Source: Symbiodinium natans
Lineage: Eukaryota > Sar > Dinophyceae > Suessiales > Symbiodiniaceae
Assembly: GCA_905221605.1 (NCBI GenBank)
Contig: CAJNDS010002164.1
Location: 1 to 64,000, forward strand
Length of the DNA: 64,000 nucleotides
Direction of reading: 5' to 3'
A model generated the notes under the pieces. That model worked only from the letters and a program-made list of their open reading frames with translations. It had not been told where the DNA came from and did not search any database. Made by a program: the position numbers and the translations under genes. Below, one piece after another: positions 54,685 to 64,000 of this stretch; within the stretch, counting starts at the first letter, position 1; every line of letters starts with the position of its first letter.

Positions 54685-56710
54685 CGGGGGACTGGAGGCT
54701 CTTCTTGCCCCCCGATAGTAGCATAGTAGTAGCATAGTAGTACCATAGTATAGTGGCCTTCTTGAACTTCAAAGGAAGTTCTGGGGACCCCTGCTTTTTC
54801 CGCTAGCAGGCTGGGTAATTTGACGTGCCTGAACTGCAACAATCTGTACTGGGCCTAGTAGCTCTTGAACTCCTACAGCTCATCTTATCCCATACTAACA
54901 AAGTGTTGCAATCCTCTCCTCATGATGTATGGTGGACTTTTGAATGGCTAGCTTGGATACAGAAGCTGTCCGAGGTGCGCTATGACACTCAAGATGTCAT
55001 ACATGGTTTCGAAACTCACATGCTAAGCCACTTAGCTTGACATGCGCAGGAAGATGGAAAAAGGAATGCATTTGTGGAGAGTCTGCTGCTCGCAGTGGGC
55101 ATTCTGAGACTGCACAAACTGTCCACAGCCGTTATGGGCTACCGAGGTAGCCCTTTTGGCAGGGACATTGGCCGCTTCCCTGTCCGCAAGCTTCATGGCG
55201 CCCCCGCTGCTTTCAGATCTTCGGGCTTAGGGCAGTTTAGGGTTTCGTCGGGGTTTCGCCGTGCTAGGACCAGCAAGAGTTCCGCGTCTTGGCCCCAGAC
55301 CACAACGGCGTCAGCAGGGGAGGGCTTGGGACCAGGAGCGTTGTCAGATTCTGCCGGGGCCTGTTCAGGGCAGGTCCCCTTGGCTAGCTGCACAGTTCGT
55401 GGCAGGGCGCAGAGTTGCCTACCTCAAGCAAGGTTCATGGGCAGTTTCAGGCAGGGTTGCATCTTGATTCTAGGCCCGAGGGATAGCCTTCTGGGTTTCT
55501 CTGCCCTCGAACACCGTATAACACTAAGCCACACAAAAAGAATACAACAACACAAGAACAAACATGTAACATGCTATGAGAACGTTGATTATAACAGATT
55601 GTTATAGTATTAGAACTAGCAATATCCGGATAGAAGAATATAGCCATAGATACTCATCCAAAAGTAGAACAATACAACAATGTGCCAATATTGATGTAAT
55701 ATTCTAAGAACGAGAATATAACATACTCCTTTTTGATATGGTAATAGATATTATTTTATGCAAGTATGTTAATAAAGTGTAAGGTTATAGTCGTATAAGC
55801 TATAGTCGTGTAATCTTTGAATCAGAACAAAATCACCACACAAACAATACTAGTACAAACATGTAATATTGTCGGCATGTAATCATCTCAGAATATAAGC
55901 ACTTACGAACAATGGAAGAAACAAAAAAAAGATAAACCTATCAACAACTTCTAACCTTTTTGGAGCCCGACCTTTTTCCTTTTACCTGACATCTGTGCAG
56001 AGGTGATTTTCGAGCACTGCTCGGACGCCTTGCTCTATATCTTCCGCTGGAACAAGGCCCAGGGCCTAAGCCGGTAGCTCCTTGAGCCTTGAGCCCTGTG
56101 ATGGGTTCAGCTGCGTTAGGGGAGAAGCGACTTCTCGGTCTCAAGCTCAGGACTAGTTGTAAGAGCTTCTCTGACGTTTCCGAAGAAAGGTAACCTGTGG
56201 TCACGCGGACGTTCTCCAACTCCTCTAGGGGTGTGGGTTCTTCAGAAGGGCCGAATTTGTCTCACCAGCCAATTTTCAAGCCCCACCCCCCACCCCTAGA
56301 TTTTAAAAAGGGTTTTCGACGAGTTCTGCGTAGCCTGGATTTGCCAGCTAAATGTTTGTGACCTCGCGAAGTTTTCTGTTTGTTTCTGAAAATCTCTCGC
56401 GCGTGAGGAAAGAAGAGCAGATTACTTTGTTAATAACAATAGTTTGGGTTTCATTAAATTCTCGCTTGTTTTTGAAAACCTCAGCTGTTCAAATTTTCGC
56501 CAGCCTCAGGGTGGAATGCAGATCCAGTTTCCAAGCCCTCTTTCAACTGCTTTTGTCGGGAGTTGGGGTTCCAAGTTCAGCGGCAAGTCTGCGTCACATG
56601 GGATGGTGACCTCACACGAGCCTTCTTCACACCCCACACCCCTAGACCCTACGCCCCAACACGCAAAACCCCAACCCAACACCCCAAACCCGACCCCAAA
56701 ATCCCCACAG
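54685..56710. other. Noncoding, partly AT-rich
   Basis: TAGTAGCATAG repeats at 54715-54755. An ORF at 54825-55040 (72 codons) has no recognised relatives. 55560-55930 is strongly AT-rich. No gene is supported. Confidence 0.45.
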
Positions 56711-59156
56711 TGAGCTGAGCGCATCTGCCTTGCCCAACCAGCAGGCGCATGGCCACAACACCGTCGCAAAGTACTGTCCCGATGAGTTGGCGAAGCTCAC
56801 GGAGTACAAGAGCCTGTGTCTGCAAGCGCTTGTTTAGCTGCTTGAAGCATGGGGGGAGGGGGTGCTGGGCTTCGGGCTCGGGTGTTCTGTTGTGGCTGGC
56901 CCGCATGTGGAGCTTGGTGGCAGCTGTCGGTGCAGCTCTTGTGGCGTTTTCGTTCGCAGAATGCTTGATGGCAAAGAAGCTAGTCAAATCAAGAAAATCA
57001 CTGTGAGCTTGGAGAGAGCCATGAGGGATTCTAGAGCTCTACCCAGGAAGGTGTCTCCCGGCGACGTCGGGCGCAACAGACCAGAGGCCCCCGGCATCTT
57101 CTCCACGCTGCTGTCGTCGGGCAGCGCCAGATGAGGCCCCAGCTCCGAGATTTGCCGCATCTTGTACCCCAAATTGGTAGGAGACTTGTCCAATTTGAGG
57201 CTGACGCCATACTGTGGCCACTGCACGAAACCCCACACTGTGGGCTTCGGGTCGTTGCCGAAGCGCGGGATGATAGGGTTGTAAAGCGTCGAAGTCAAAA
57301 GGCTCCCAGATTTGGTGCAGACTGGTGTCGGGAGGCCTCCGCGGAATTTCTCGGATCTGCGTTTCGCGATCCGGCCGCTGAGGCGTGTAGCGTACGGACG
57401 GCCTTCTCGAGGGATATAGGTGGTCCTAGATGGTCAAAATGTTCGCATGGATCCTGAAGCAGGGGCCTAGGGTGAAAGTAAGCCTGGAGCAGGCATCACA
57501 GGCATCACGTCTCGGCGTCTGTTTCAGATGCCAGGCTGAATGCCTTTGCTCGTGAGTTCGCTTTTTGTCGAAGCCCCGCTCGCCAGCTGAACAGCTGAAC
57601 CTTGCCGCGGCTCGACACAGACACTCCACATTATGGATTCGAACGAAATCCATAAGAAAAGTGTCACAGACCTGAAGGTCTGTGCCTGCATGTGTGCCGG
57701 GGCTGGTGTCTGTCGCCCCATGTCACCCGTATTACATACAAGATGTGCCTATAGTGTAAGGGTACAACGACGAGGGAGCCGTATTGAGCCTTAGTAACCT
57801 TAGTACCAGTTGGGGCGAAAGACAGGTCAAGCCGCCAGACAGTAGCTCCTGGAACCCGAACCCTTCAAGCAGAACCTGCCAAAGCTCGACTCCAGAATCT
57901 CTTAAGCCTTAAGCCCCTTCACCTGAGCCCGCTTCTTGCCGAAGTGCTCGCGGCTGGCTTCGCTAAAGAAGAAAAGGGAAGGCAGGCATTGCCCAAGAGA
58001 GGGCGGCGTAGAGTTCAAGGGTTCATCCGGGGGTGAAGGGGTTGAACGCTGCGCGAGCTCTGTATGCCGTATTGAGACCTTGAGCAAGGCATCTCCTGCT
58101 AGCTGCTAGTTAGTTAGCGTAAAGGTGCTTGTGGGAAGGGGGTCTTTGTAGGCCCGGTAGGCGTTGGGCGCAGCCACTACAGCTACACTTCGAACGCCTC
58201 GCCAAGGTACAGCTCCACGGCCAACTTCTCTGCTCAGAAATACCCATGCCCACTTTCAAGCGAGTGGCCTGGCATCAATGGGAACTTGGAGTGATGAATT
58301 TCACCTGAGGAGTTGCTCGCGTTCAAACCCTAAACCCTAAACCGCAAATCCTGAACCCTAAACCTCGGTAGGATGTCGATTAGGGTCCTGACGTTCAGGT
58401 GGTGCTTCTGGGCATCGGACGGCCGGCAGATCACATGTCCAAGGCCTGAAGTGGCTTGGCACATCTTGGAAATGACAGTTGGGTGAGATGTGACACAGAG
58501 GAGGTTGGTATGAGGCCAATCTTGCCAATCTTGCCTGATGTCGAACGACGAGAGTTTGAATCCTTTTTTTGCAGCTTTCGCTGAGCCTGCGCTGTAGGAG
58601 TGAGAAGAGTGAGCACCTCCCAGCCTCCAAGCCCCCAAGCCAACTTCCTAAGAGGGCCACCGCCGTGTCCCTTGCTTGCAGCTGTCTGAGGATGGGGAGA
58701 AGGAGAGCCCACCAAACTTCGAGAGGTGTCTGCCAGAAGGGCAGAGGTTCAGACTGATGCAGAACAAGGTTCGCAACCAGCTCTCCTTGATCTTCAAGGC
58801 ACCCCAGCTGCGGCGGTTGGAGAGAGCCATCCGCTGCAGAAATCGACCTGCCACACAGTCACTTCTCGAAGAACTTTCTGGAGTTCCGGAGGGCTTGAAG
58901 GCTGCCGCGCAGAAGCTCCTAGCTGGCTTCCGCCCAGATCCCGAGCTCCCCCCCAAGCAGGCCAGCGCTGAGCCCAAAGCACATACAGTCCCCCCGCCAA
59001 AGGCAGTGCCACCGGGGCTCAGGGTGGGAGCACCGCCGGAGACTGGAGAGGATGCACAGCCATTGCCAGTCAAGGCCAAGGCCCTGCCCCTCCAGCCCAA
59101 GTTCAAGGCCAAAGGCCCTGCACCGGTGAAGCCGGGCCAGGACAGCGAGACATGCG
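56711..59156 (+). CDS. Exons of an unrecognised gene (part 1)
   Basis: 56711-56827 reads HNTVAKYCPDELAKLTEYKS and ends with a GC donor. It joins in phase to 56960-57002 (MLDGKEASQIKKIT; donor GTGAGC). A longer exon 58682-59156 follows CTTGCAG and reads LSEDGEKESPPNFERCLPEG, then a basic helix (QLSLIFKAPQLRRLERAIRC), an amphipathic LLEELSGVPEGLKAAAQKLL and a Pro/Lys/Ala-rich tail. It probably ends at the GT donor 59157, just before a stop. Helical, charged and proline-rich; no family recognised. Whether all three exons belong together is inferred only from strand and order. Confidence 0.5.
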
Positions 59157-59322
59157 GTGTGTAACTGCGTAGCCTGAGCTCTTCAGACAGCACAAAGTAC
59201 CCTTGCGTAGTCCTCCAGACTCCGTCGAGTTGCCAATGAGTGCATGGCCACCTCGGTGCAAATGACGTCAGATCCGTCGCTACTTGTCCTCCCCAAACCT
59301 CAACCAAGTCTCCATGAGTCAG

Positions 59323-59715
59323 GAGCCAGCTGCAGCCGTGGATGCGGCGTCGCCCTCTGCGGTAGCGTCCCCCATAGAGCAGCCCGCAACAAAGGCGCTT
59401 CGGGGCATCGTTTCTGGACGGTATTGGGTTCAGGTGATCCAGATTTGCTTCGGGTTGCCCCCGCTCCCCCTGTTCTAGCGAAAGGCGCCCTGTTGTCTGC
59501 ATCCACTCCCCCGTACCAAACGCTACAAAGGGTGCATGATTGACTTGTTCTTCGAGAAGTGAGTAATTGCCGTGCGACCTGCAGGATGCATCGGGTCACA
59601 GCATGCTTCAGCAGCAACAGCAGCAACAGCAGCAACAGAACACCTCATTCATGGTCCCCCGAAACTCAGGACAGCCAAGAGTGCTCAGTGGTGAGAGAGA
59701 GAGGGTCATACGCCT

Positions 59716-59746
<31 letters not shown>

Positions 59747-59823
59747 GAGAGAGAGAGAGAGAGAGTGACTCCTGGGACGGGCGCGCCCTCCGGGGCAGCT
59801 CCCTTCGGCGGGGGCTAAGCGTG

Positions 59824-59861
<38 letters not shown>

Positions 59862-62800
59862 CTCTCGCCTCTCGTGACATTACTGTGCTGCCCAAGACAA
59901 TGCAGAACAGGCATTGCTCAGCCAGACGTTTGCAGGAATCTCGGACACTGTGCCTTCCCTGCTTTCGCCAGGTCCCACCCGTTCTGGATGACTTTGCCGC
60001 TGCCAATGCAACGCTCCCCGCGACGGACGAGGTGGTGCATGAATGGGGAGTTCACACTGAGAGTTACAAGGTTCACAGGGTTTCTGGATGATTTTGGTAT
60101 ACCTTGCTTCAGTATAACAGTATAGCTTTACATTCCTGGATCCCTGATACCCCTTAACCTCCTGCACATGTGCAATGACGACATGCGCCTTCGCACAGGC
60201 CTCAGTGTAACGCCCCCTCCCCGCCCCCCCCGAACGCAACCATGAAACAAACGACCCTCCAGGCAGCACCGTGGAAGAAACGAAGAAGAGGCGACCGACC
60301 CACAGCGGGGGCTCCAGGCGAGAGCTGCCTCTGTCAAAGTGTTCTTGGGTTTGGGGCGCTGCCAACTTTGTAAAGGTTTTGCAAGGAGGGGAGAGGCTTA
60401 GTTTGGGTCTGAGAGGCTTCTTGGGGCATCTATGATGCCAACTTTAAGCCCTCAGCCCGCAACCCTAAAACCCTCATTGTTTCCATGCTCATGCCCATGC
60501 AGGTCCAGCCGAGCCAATAGCTGCAGAGGCCCAGGGGGTCCAGTGCGCACACACAGGAACCCCCCTCCCCATAGAATTGCCTCTTTAAGTTTAAGGGATG
60601 ATGAGGGGATACCAGGAACCCTGAACCACTCCTTGGGCTGGTGTACCGTCTGACCTTTTTGCCCGTAAACGCTTGCGACACGGGTGGGAAAAAACCCTAA
60701 ACCCTAAGCCCTAAACCTTTAAATCCTAAACCCTGAACCCTAAAACCCAAGGCTTCAAGACATGCAAAGGTCCGACATTGGGTCCAAGGTCGTGTGGGTT
60801 CCTAGCTTTACAATTGCATCTTACACAAGATCCGACTGTACAAAGCCTCGGCTTAACCCTAAGCTCCAAAGCCAGAGCAACTTAACCCTGCTTGCCCTGC
60901 GGTGCGAGAGCGTAGCCTGGCGGGTTGCAAAAAAAATTCGCTGCTTGCAGAGAACGTCTTGCAACAAAAACAGAGCAAGTCCAGGTGCGAAGCGCCCCCA
61001 AGAGTGCCAAGGACCTTTCCAAGAAGGCCCGGCACCGGGACTCTTTTTTTCTCAGCTCCTGTAAAGCTGGAACCCGCGCCCCCCGAACTCGTGCAGTGCC
61101 GGGACTGCAGGTTCTCCAAGGAGGCGTCACGTTCCCTCGAGTTAGAGAGGCGTCACGTTCGTGCGCGCGCTGAGGGCTTGCAGAGGGCTTTTGAGGAAAG
61201 CCCTTCTCCGGTGCGTGATTGTAGATCAAGTCGACTTCTGCAATCCGGGGTTTAGGGTGGCCAGCACATCAGCTCTGTGCATTTTGGGTTCAAGGGCAGT
61301 TGGGGAGCCTCGAAGGTGCTACTGTCCAACGTGCCAACTTCTGCCAGCAGCAAGGACATGGGAGTGGGGTTTACAGGGCAGGCTGGAGGGTCCCCCCCCG
61401 CGGAGTCCCAACACAACAGCATGCCCTATGACTCCTATGACCTTACACAGCATCACAGCCATCCAGCGTTGCTTTGAGGTGTTGCTGCGTTGCATTCGTA
61501 AAAAGTTCTGCTCTCGCTTAAACCGTTGCATGCATGGAAGGCATCAGAAACTTCGCAGCGCATCGTAAGGGCTTTTGAAGACGACCGTAAGACGACAGCA
61601 CTGCGAAACTGTTCTGGATAATTCTCTTCGCACGATCGACATTGCCTTTGCCACAGGTGTCTTTACCATCAGCCATTCCCAAAGCCTAAGTCTAAAACGC
61701 CGTTGTGCATTCACTCCGCAGTACAGCTTCCAAAGCTCCTGAGGAGCTCTTGGAGTTTTTTCACGGGGCGGTATGCTCGGCCACCGGGCACATGCTTCCG
61801 CCCGAGGTGACCGCCGAGAAGCTGAAGGCTAGTAATCAGAGTTTGGGGATTTGGGTTGGGAACTTGTTACGGGCAACCACGAACTTCGGGCGAATTTTAA
61901 AGTAGTGTGCTTGGGCCAGCCTAAACCCCAAGCCCAAGTTTCAATGAGGTTCCAGGGTCAGCTTGGGTACATCCCAATGGCAAAGATGGTTTTCATACTG
62001 AAGACCTGGACTGGTACATGCTAAAGCCGTTCTGGGGAAGCCAAGCAGCTTGAGCTAATTCAGTGGCACGCCCTGCAAAACAAAGCACAGCGAGCTCCAT
62101 GCGGATAGGTAGTGGAGGGTGTGGAGATCCACCGCGGCGGGCACGCCGAGGCAGCGGGCACATGCGGGCACCTGCAGAATTGTTTGGTCTACCGCGAGCC
62201 AAAGTGGCCCAGCAGCTGGGTTAGCAGATGCGCAAGGTTTCCCCACTAGAAGAGCAGCAGCTGGGAGCTTGCACGTTAATGCTACCCGCAGTATCGCACT
62301 TAGTTAGGAAGCCTTGGTTGGAGCTGTGCGCATTTGCCAGGTTGTCTTCGCCACAGCACCGAGCGCGTCGATCGCCACGTTGCTCAATGGCATCCAGTTC
62401 CAGACCCTCGGCTCAGAGTCAACAAAACCGGCACCTAACCCTTCGATGGAGAGCAGGTCTGAACCCTAAACCCTAAATGCCCAGAGAGCCATCCCGAGCG
62501 ATCCGAGGAACAAAGGCCTTTCCATTCGGCGACCACCGGGCTTCTCTGCACCTCCGGTGAACCGGTCCAAGCTTCTAGCCTCGACATTGGAGGCGCCCTG
62601 TGAATGGGCTGTGGCTCTGCGGGCTGTGGGGGCATCAGCTTTGAACAAGTAAACGGCTTGATTGTGAAAAGCCATCGTCGAGTGGGGGAAGTCCTTCGCA
62701 AGCCCGTAGGTCAGGGGACCACATGACTCAGCCATGAATCCTCCCTCACATGTCCATATAATCCGAAACTCAAAGCGACGGCCTTCGAAGCAGCGACATT

Positions 62801-63140
62801 GAGACCTCCACGGCTGCAGGCTCACTCTCCCTAAGCCCTTGGCCCTGGCCGCTGTTCCTGTACCCCACCTTAGGAACCCGGAAAGCAAACACCCCATAAG
62901 GTTTCTTAGCAAATGCAATAAGGCCTGGGTGTCTTAACTGTGTAAGCCCTTGTTTTTCACAGGTGCTTTTTTTTGGGTTTCAGAGGATCACATCCTGAAG
63001 ATTCCCGGAGGGTTTTGAGGGCCCTAGTTAAAGAGGTCTCCCCTAAATTGCAGGACCTTGTCTCCGGCGAGCTGCCGAAGGAACTCCTTGAGCCGGATCC
63101 ACCAGCGCGGCCCCCGGCCGCTGCGGCCCCGAAGGCCTGA
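59323..63140 (+). CDS. Exons of an unrecognised gene (part 2), with stop
   Basis: Exon-like segments: about 59323-59435 (AAAVDAASPSAVASPIEQPA), 59585-59690 (CAG/CAA tract, strong donor GTGAGA, frame ambiguous), 59972-about 60046 (VPPVLDDFAAANATLPATDE), about 60503-60580 (GPAEPIAAEAQGVQ), about 61062-61220 (ELERRHVRARAEGLQRAFEE), 61722-61827 (KAPEELLEFFHGAVCSATGH; GC donor) and the terminal exon 62984-63140 (SRRVLRALVKEVSPKLQDLV, ELPKELLEPDPPARPPAAAA, stop TGA). The terminal exon resembles the LLEELSGVPEGLK...PDPELPPK stretch of the 58.7-kb exon, so parts 1 and 2 may be one gene. No family is recognised. Confidence 0.48.
59716..59860. repeat. (CAAG)n and (GA)n microsatellites
   Basis: CAAG repeats at 59718-59748, then (GA)n at 59749-59766 and 59826-59859, between exons of the unrecognised gene. 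Confidence 0.95.
60690..60750. repeat. CCCTAAA cluster
   Basis: Five or so CCCTAAA/CCCTGAA copies in an intron of the unrecognised gene; similar clusters are at 58325-58365 and 62460-62480. Confidence 0.85.
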
Positions 63141-64000
63141 CCGATTTTCAAGAAAGGGGTTCGGGCTTTAGGTGTAAATAGGGATGAGGGCCAAAAAAAG
63201 AGATTTCCCTTCTTTGGTTTCTCCAGGTACTTGTGTTAGGGCATGGGAGTGCGTTTGAGGTTTGGCGGACGGGATGTTGCGGTGTCTGGTGGGCGTCGGG
63301 GTGTGGTGGCTTGGTGGTTTTGGGGCTGAGGCCGGCTTGAGTTTCGTGATTCCGGCTGCGAGGTTGGGACTTGAAGTGTTTCAAGATGTATGTATGTAAC
63401 AATGTATGTATGTATGTATGTATGTATGTATGTATGTATGTATGTATGTATGTGCGTGTATTCGTGTGTGCGTGTGACTAGTGAGGAATGTGCCCATCAT
63501 TTGCCCAGCATTCCAGCCTTAAGACTTTTTGCTTGTCGCGGTAGCTTTTGGCGAGGCCCGGCCAGCCACTGTCCAACTGTCGGGCATCCCGCCCTCGATG
63601 AACGGCACGACGCTCACTACACAACTTGGACCCCTTCTGCCCCCTCGGAACATTCGTGTTCAGTCATGGCCTGGCAGTTGTGAACCAAGCCTAGTTAATA
63701 GGAACCAGAGGATGAAGCCGTACTGTTCTAACTTCTAGCACTGTTCCCCTCATTAGCGATGCAAGGGCCAACTTGAGCAAGTCTCGTTTTGCATGCCACA
63801 TCATGTCACCGAACCCGCGAACTCCGAGGAGCGTCTTTGACCTGCTGACGCAGTCCCTTGTCTGTGCAGCACGTTGAGGGTCCAGGGTTTGCACGTCGGG
63901 TTCCGGGGAGAATCCATCAAAGCTTGGTCCCAGCGCTAGGAGATGGAGTCTGCACTCTGTATCTATGTTTCGCGTTTTAAAGTTCAATACATAAGGTTGT
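63141..64000. other. 3' flank; TATG microsatellite and a possible exon
   Basis: 63385-63455 is (GTAT)n. A stretch at about 63555-63650 reads ATVQLSGIPPSMNGTTLTTQ, which has the look of the first strand and helix of an RRM, but nothing confirms it. Confidence 0.35.

Noticed and set aside
58648-59502. 284-codon - strand ORF
   Set aside because: It is the antisense of the exon at 58682-59156, which has good splice sites and helical composition on the + strand.

Overview
The window looks like nuclear DNA of a dinoflagellate, probably a Symbiodiniaceae-type alga. Four things point there. Genes are broken into many tiny exons. Splice donors that can be fixed by protein homology are GC or GA as often as GT, and acceptors are mostly AG followed by G. 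Every gene I can support lies on the + strand. A near-exact (20 of 21) copy of the dinoflagellate trans-spliced leader sits on the - strand at 17751-17771. Introns are also salted with clusters of the CCCTAAA/TTTAGGG telomere-like motif. I saw no rRNA, tRNA, CRISPR or bacterial signals. All names below come from reading motifs and exon joins by eye, without database searches.

Layout: 2.3-14.0 kb holds the middle and 3' part of a protoporphyrinogen oxidase gene (PPOX) in at least 15 small exons, with a complete HEAT-repeat gene (8.6-10.8 kb) nested on the same strand inside one PPOX intron. 14-18 kb is mostly noncoding with a few exon-like islands and the relict spliced leader. 18.2-19.5 kb is a long coiled-coil ORF. 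20.3 kb has an ankyrin-like exon. 21.6-22.3 kb encodes tandem WW domains split over four exons. 23.0-23.9 kb encodes an unrecognised protein with an Asn/Ser/Thr-rich tail. 25-27.9 kb ends in a Mei2-type RRM. 30.2-34.8 kb is a Met/Gln/Pro-rich protein with a PPPY motif. 36.7-41.3 kb is a pyridoxal-phosphate homeostasis protein (PLPBP/YggS) in at least 14 exons. 42.8-52.5 kb is an intron-rich choline-transporter-like (SLC44) gene, followed directly by an intron-less SLC44 paralogue at 52.7-54.7 kb. 56.7-63.1 kb carries exons of one or two unrecognised genes.

The genes share no obvious pathway: PPOX serves haem and chlorophyll synthesis, PLPBP vitamin B6 homeostasis, and the SLC44 pair are membrane transporters. 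What unites the window is genome architecture. Introns often start with the same bases that start the next exon, and three to four carry 6-9 bp direct repeats across the splice sites. Several contain 75-110 bp foldback elements. This fits insertion of transposon-like introns (introners) and would explain why GA and GC donors are tolerated.
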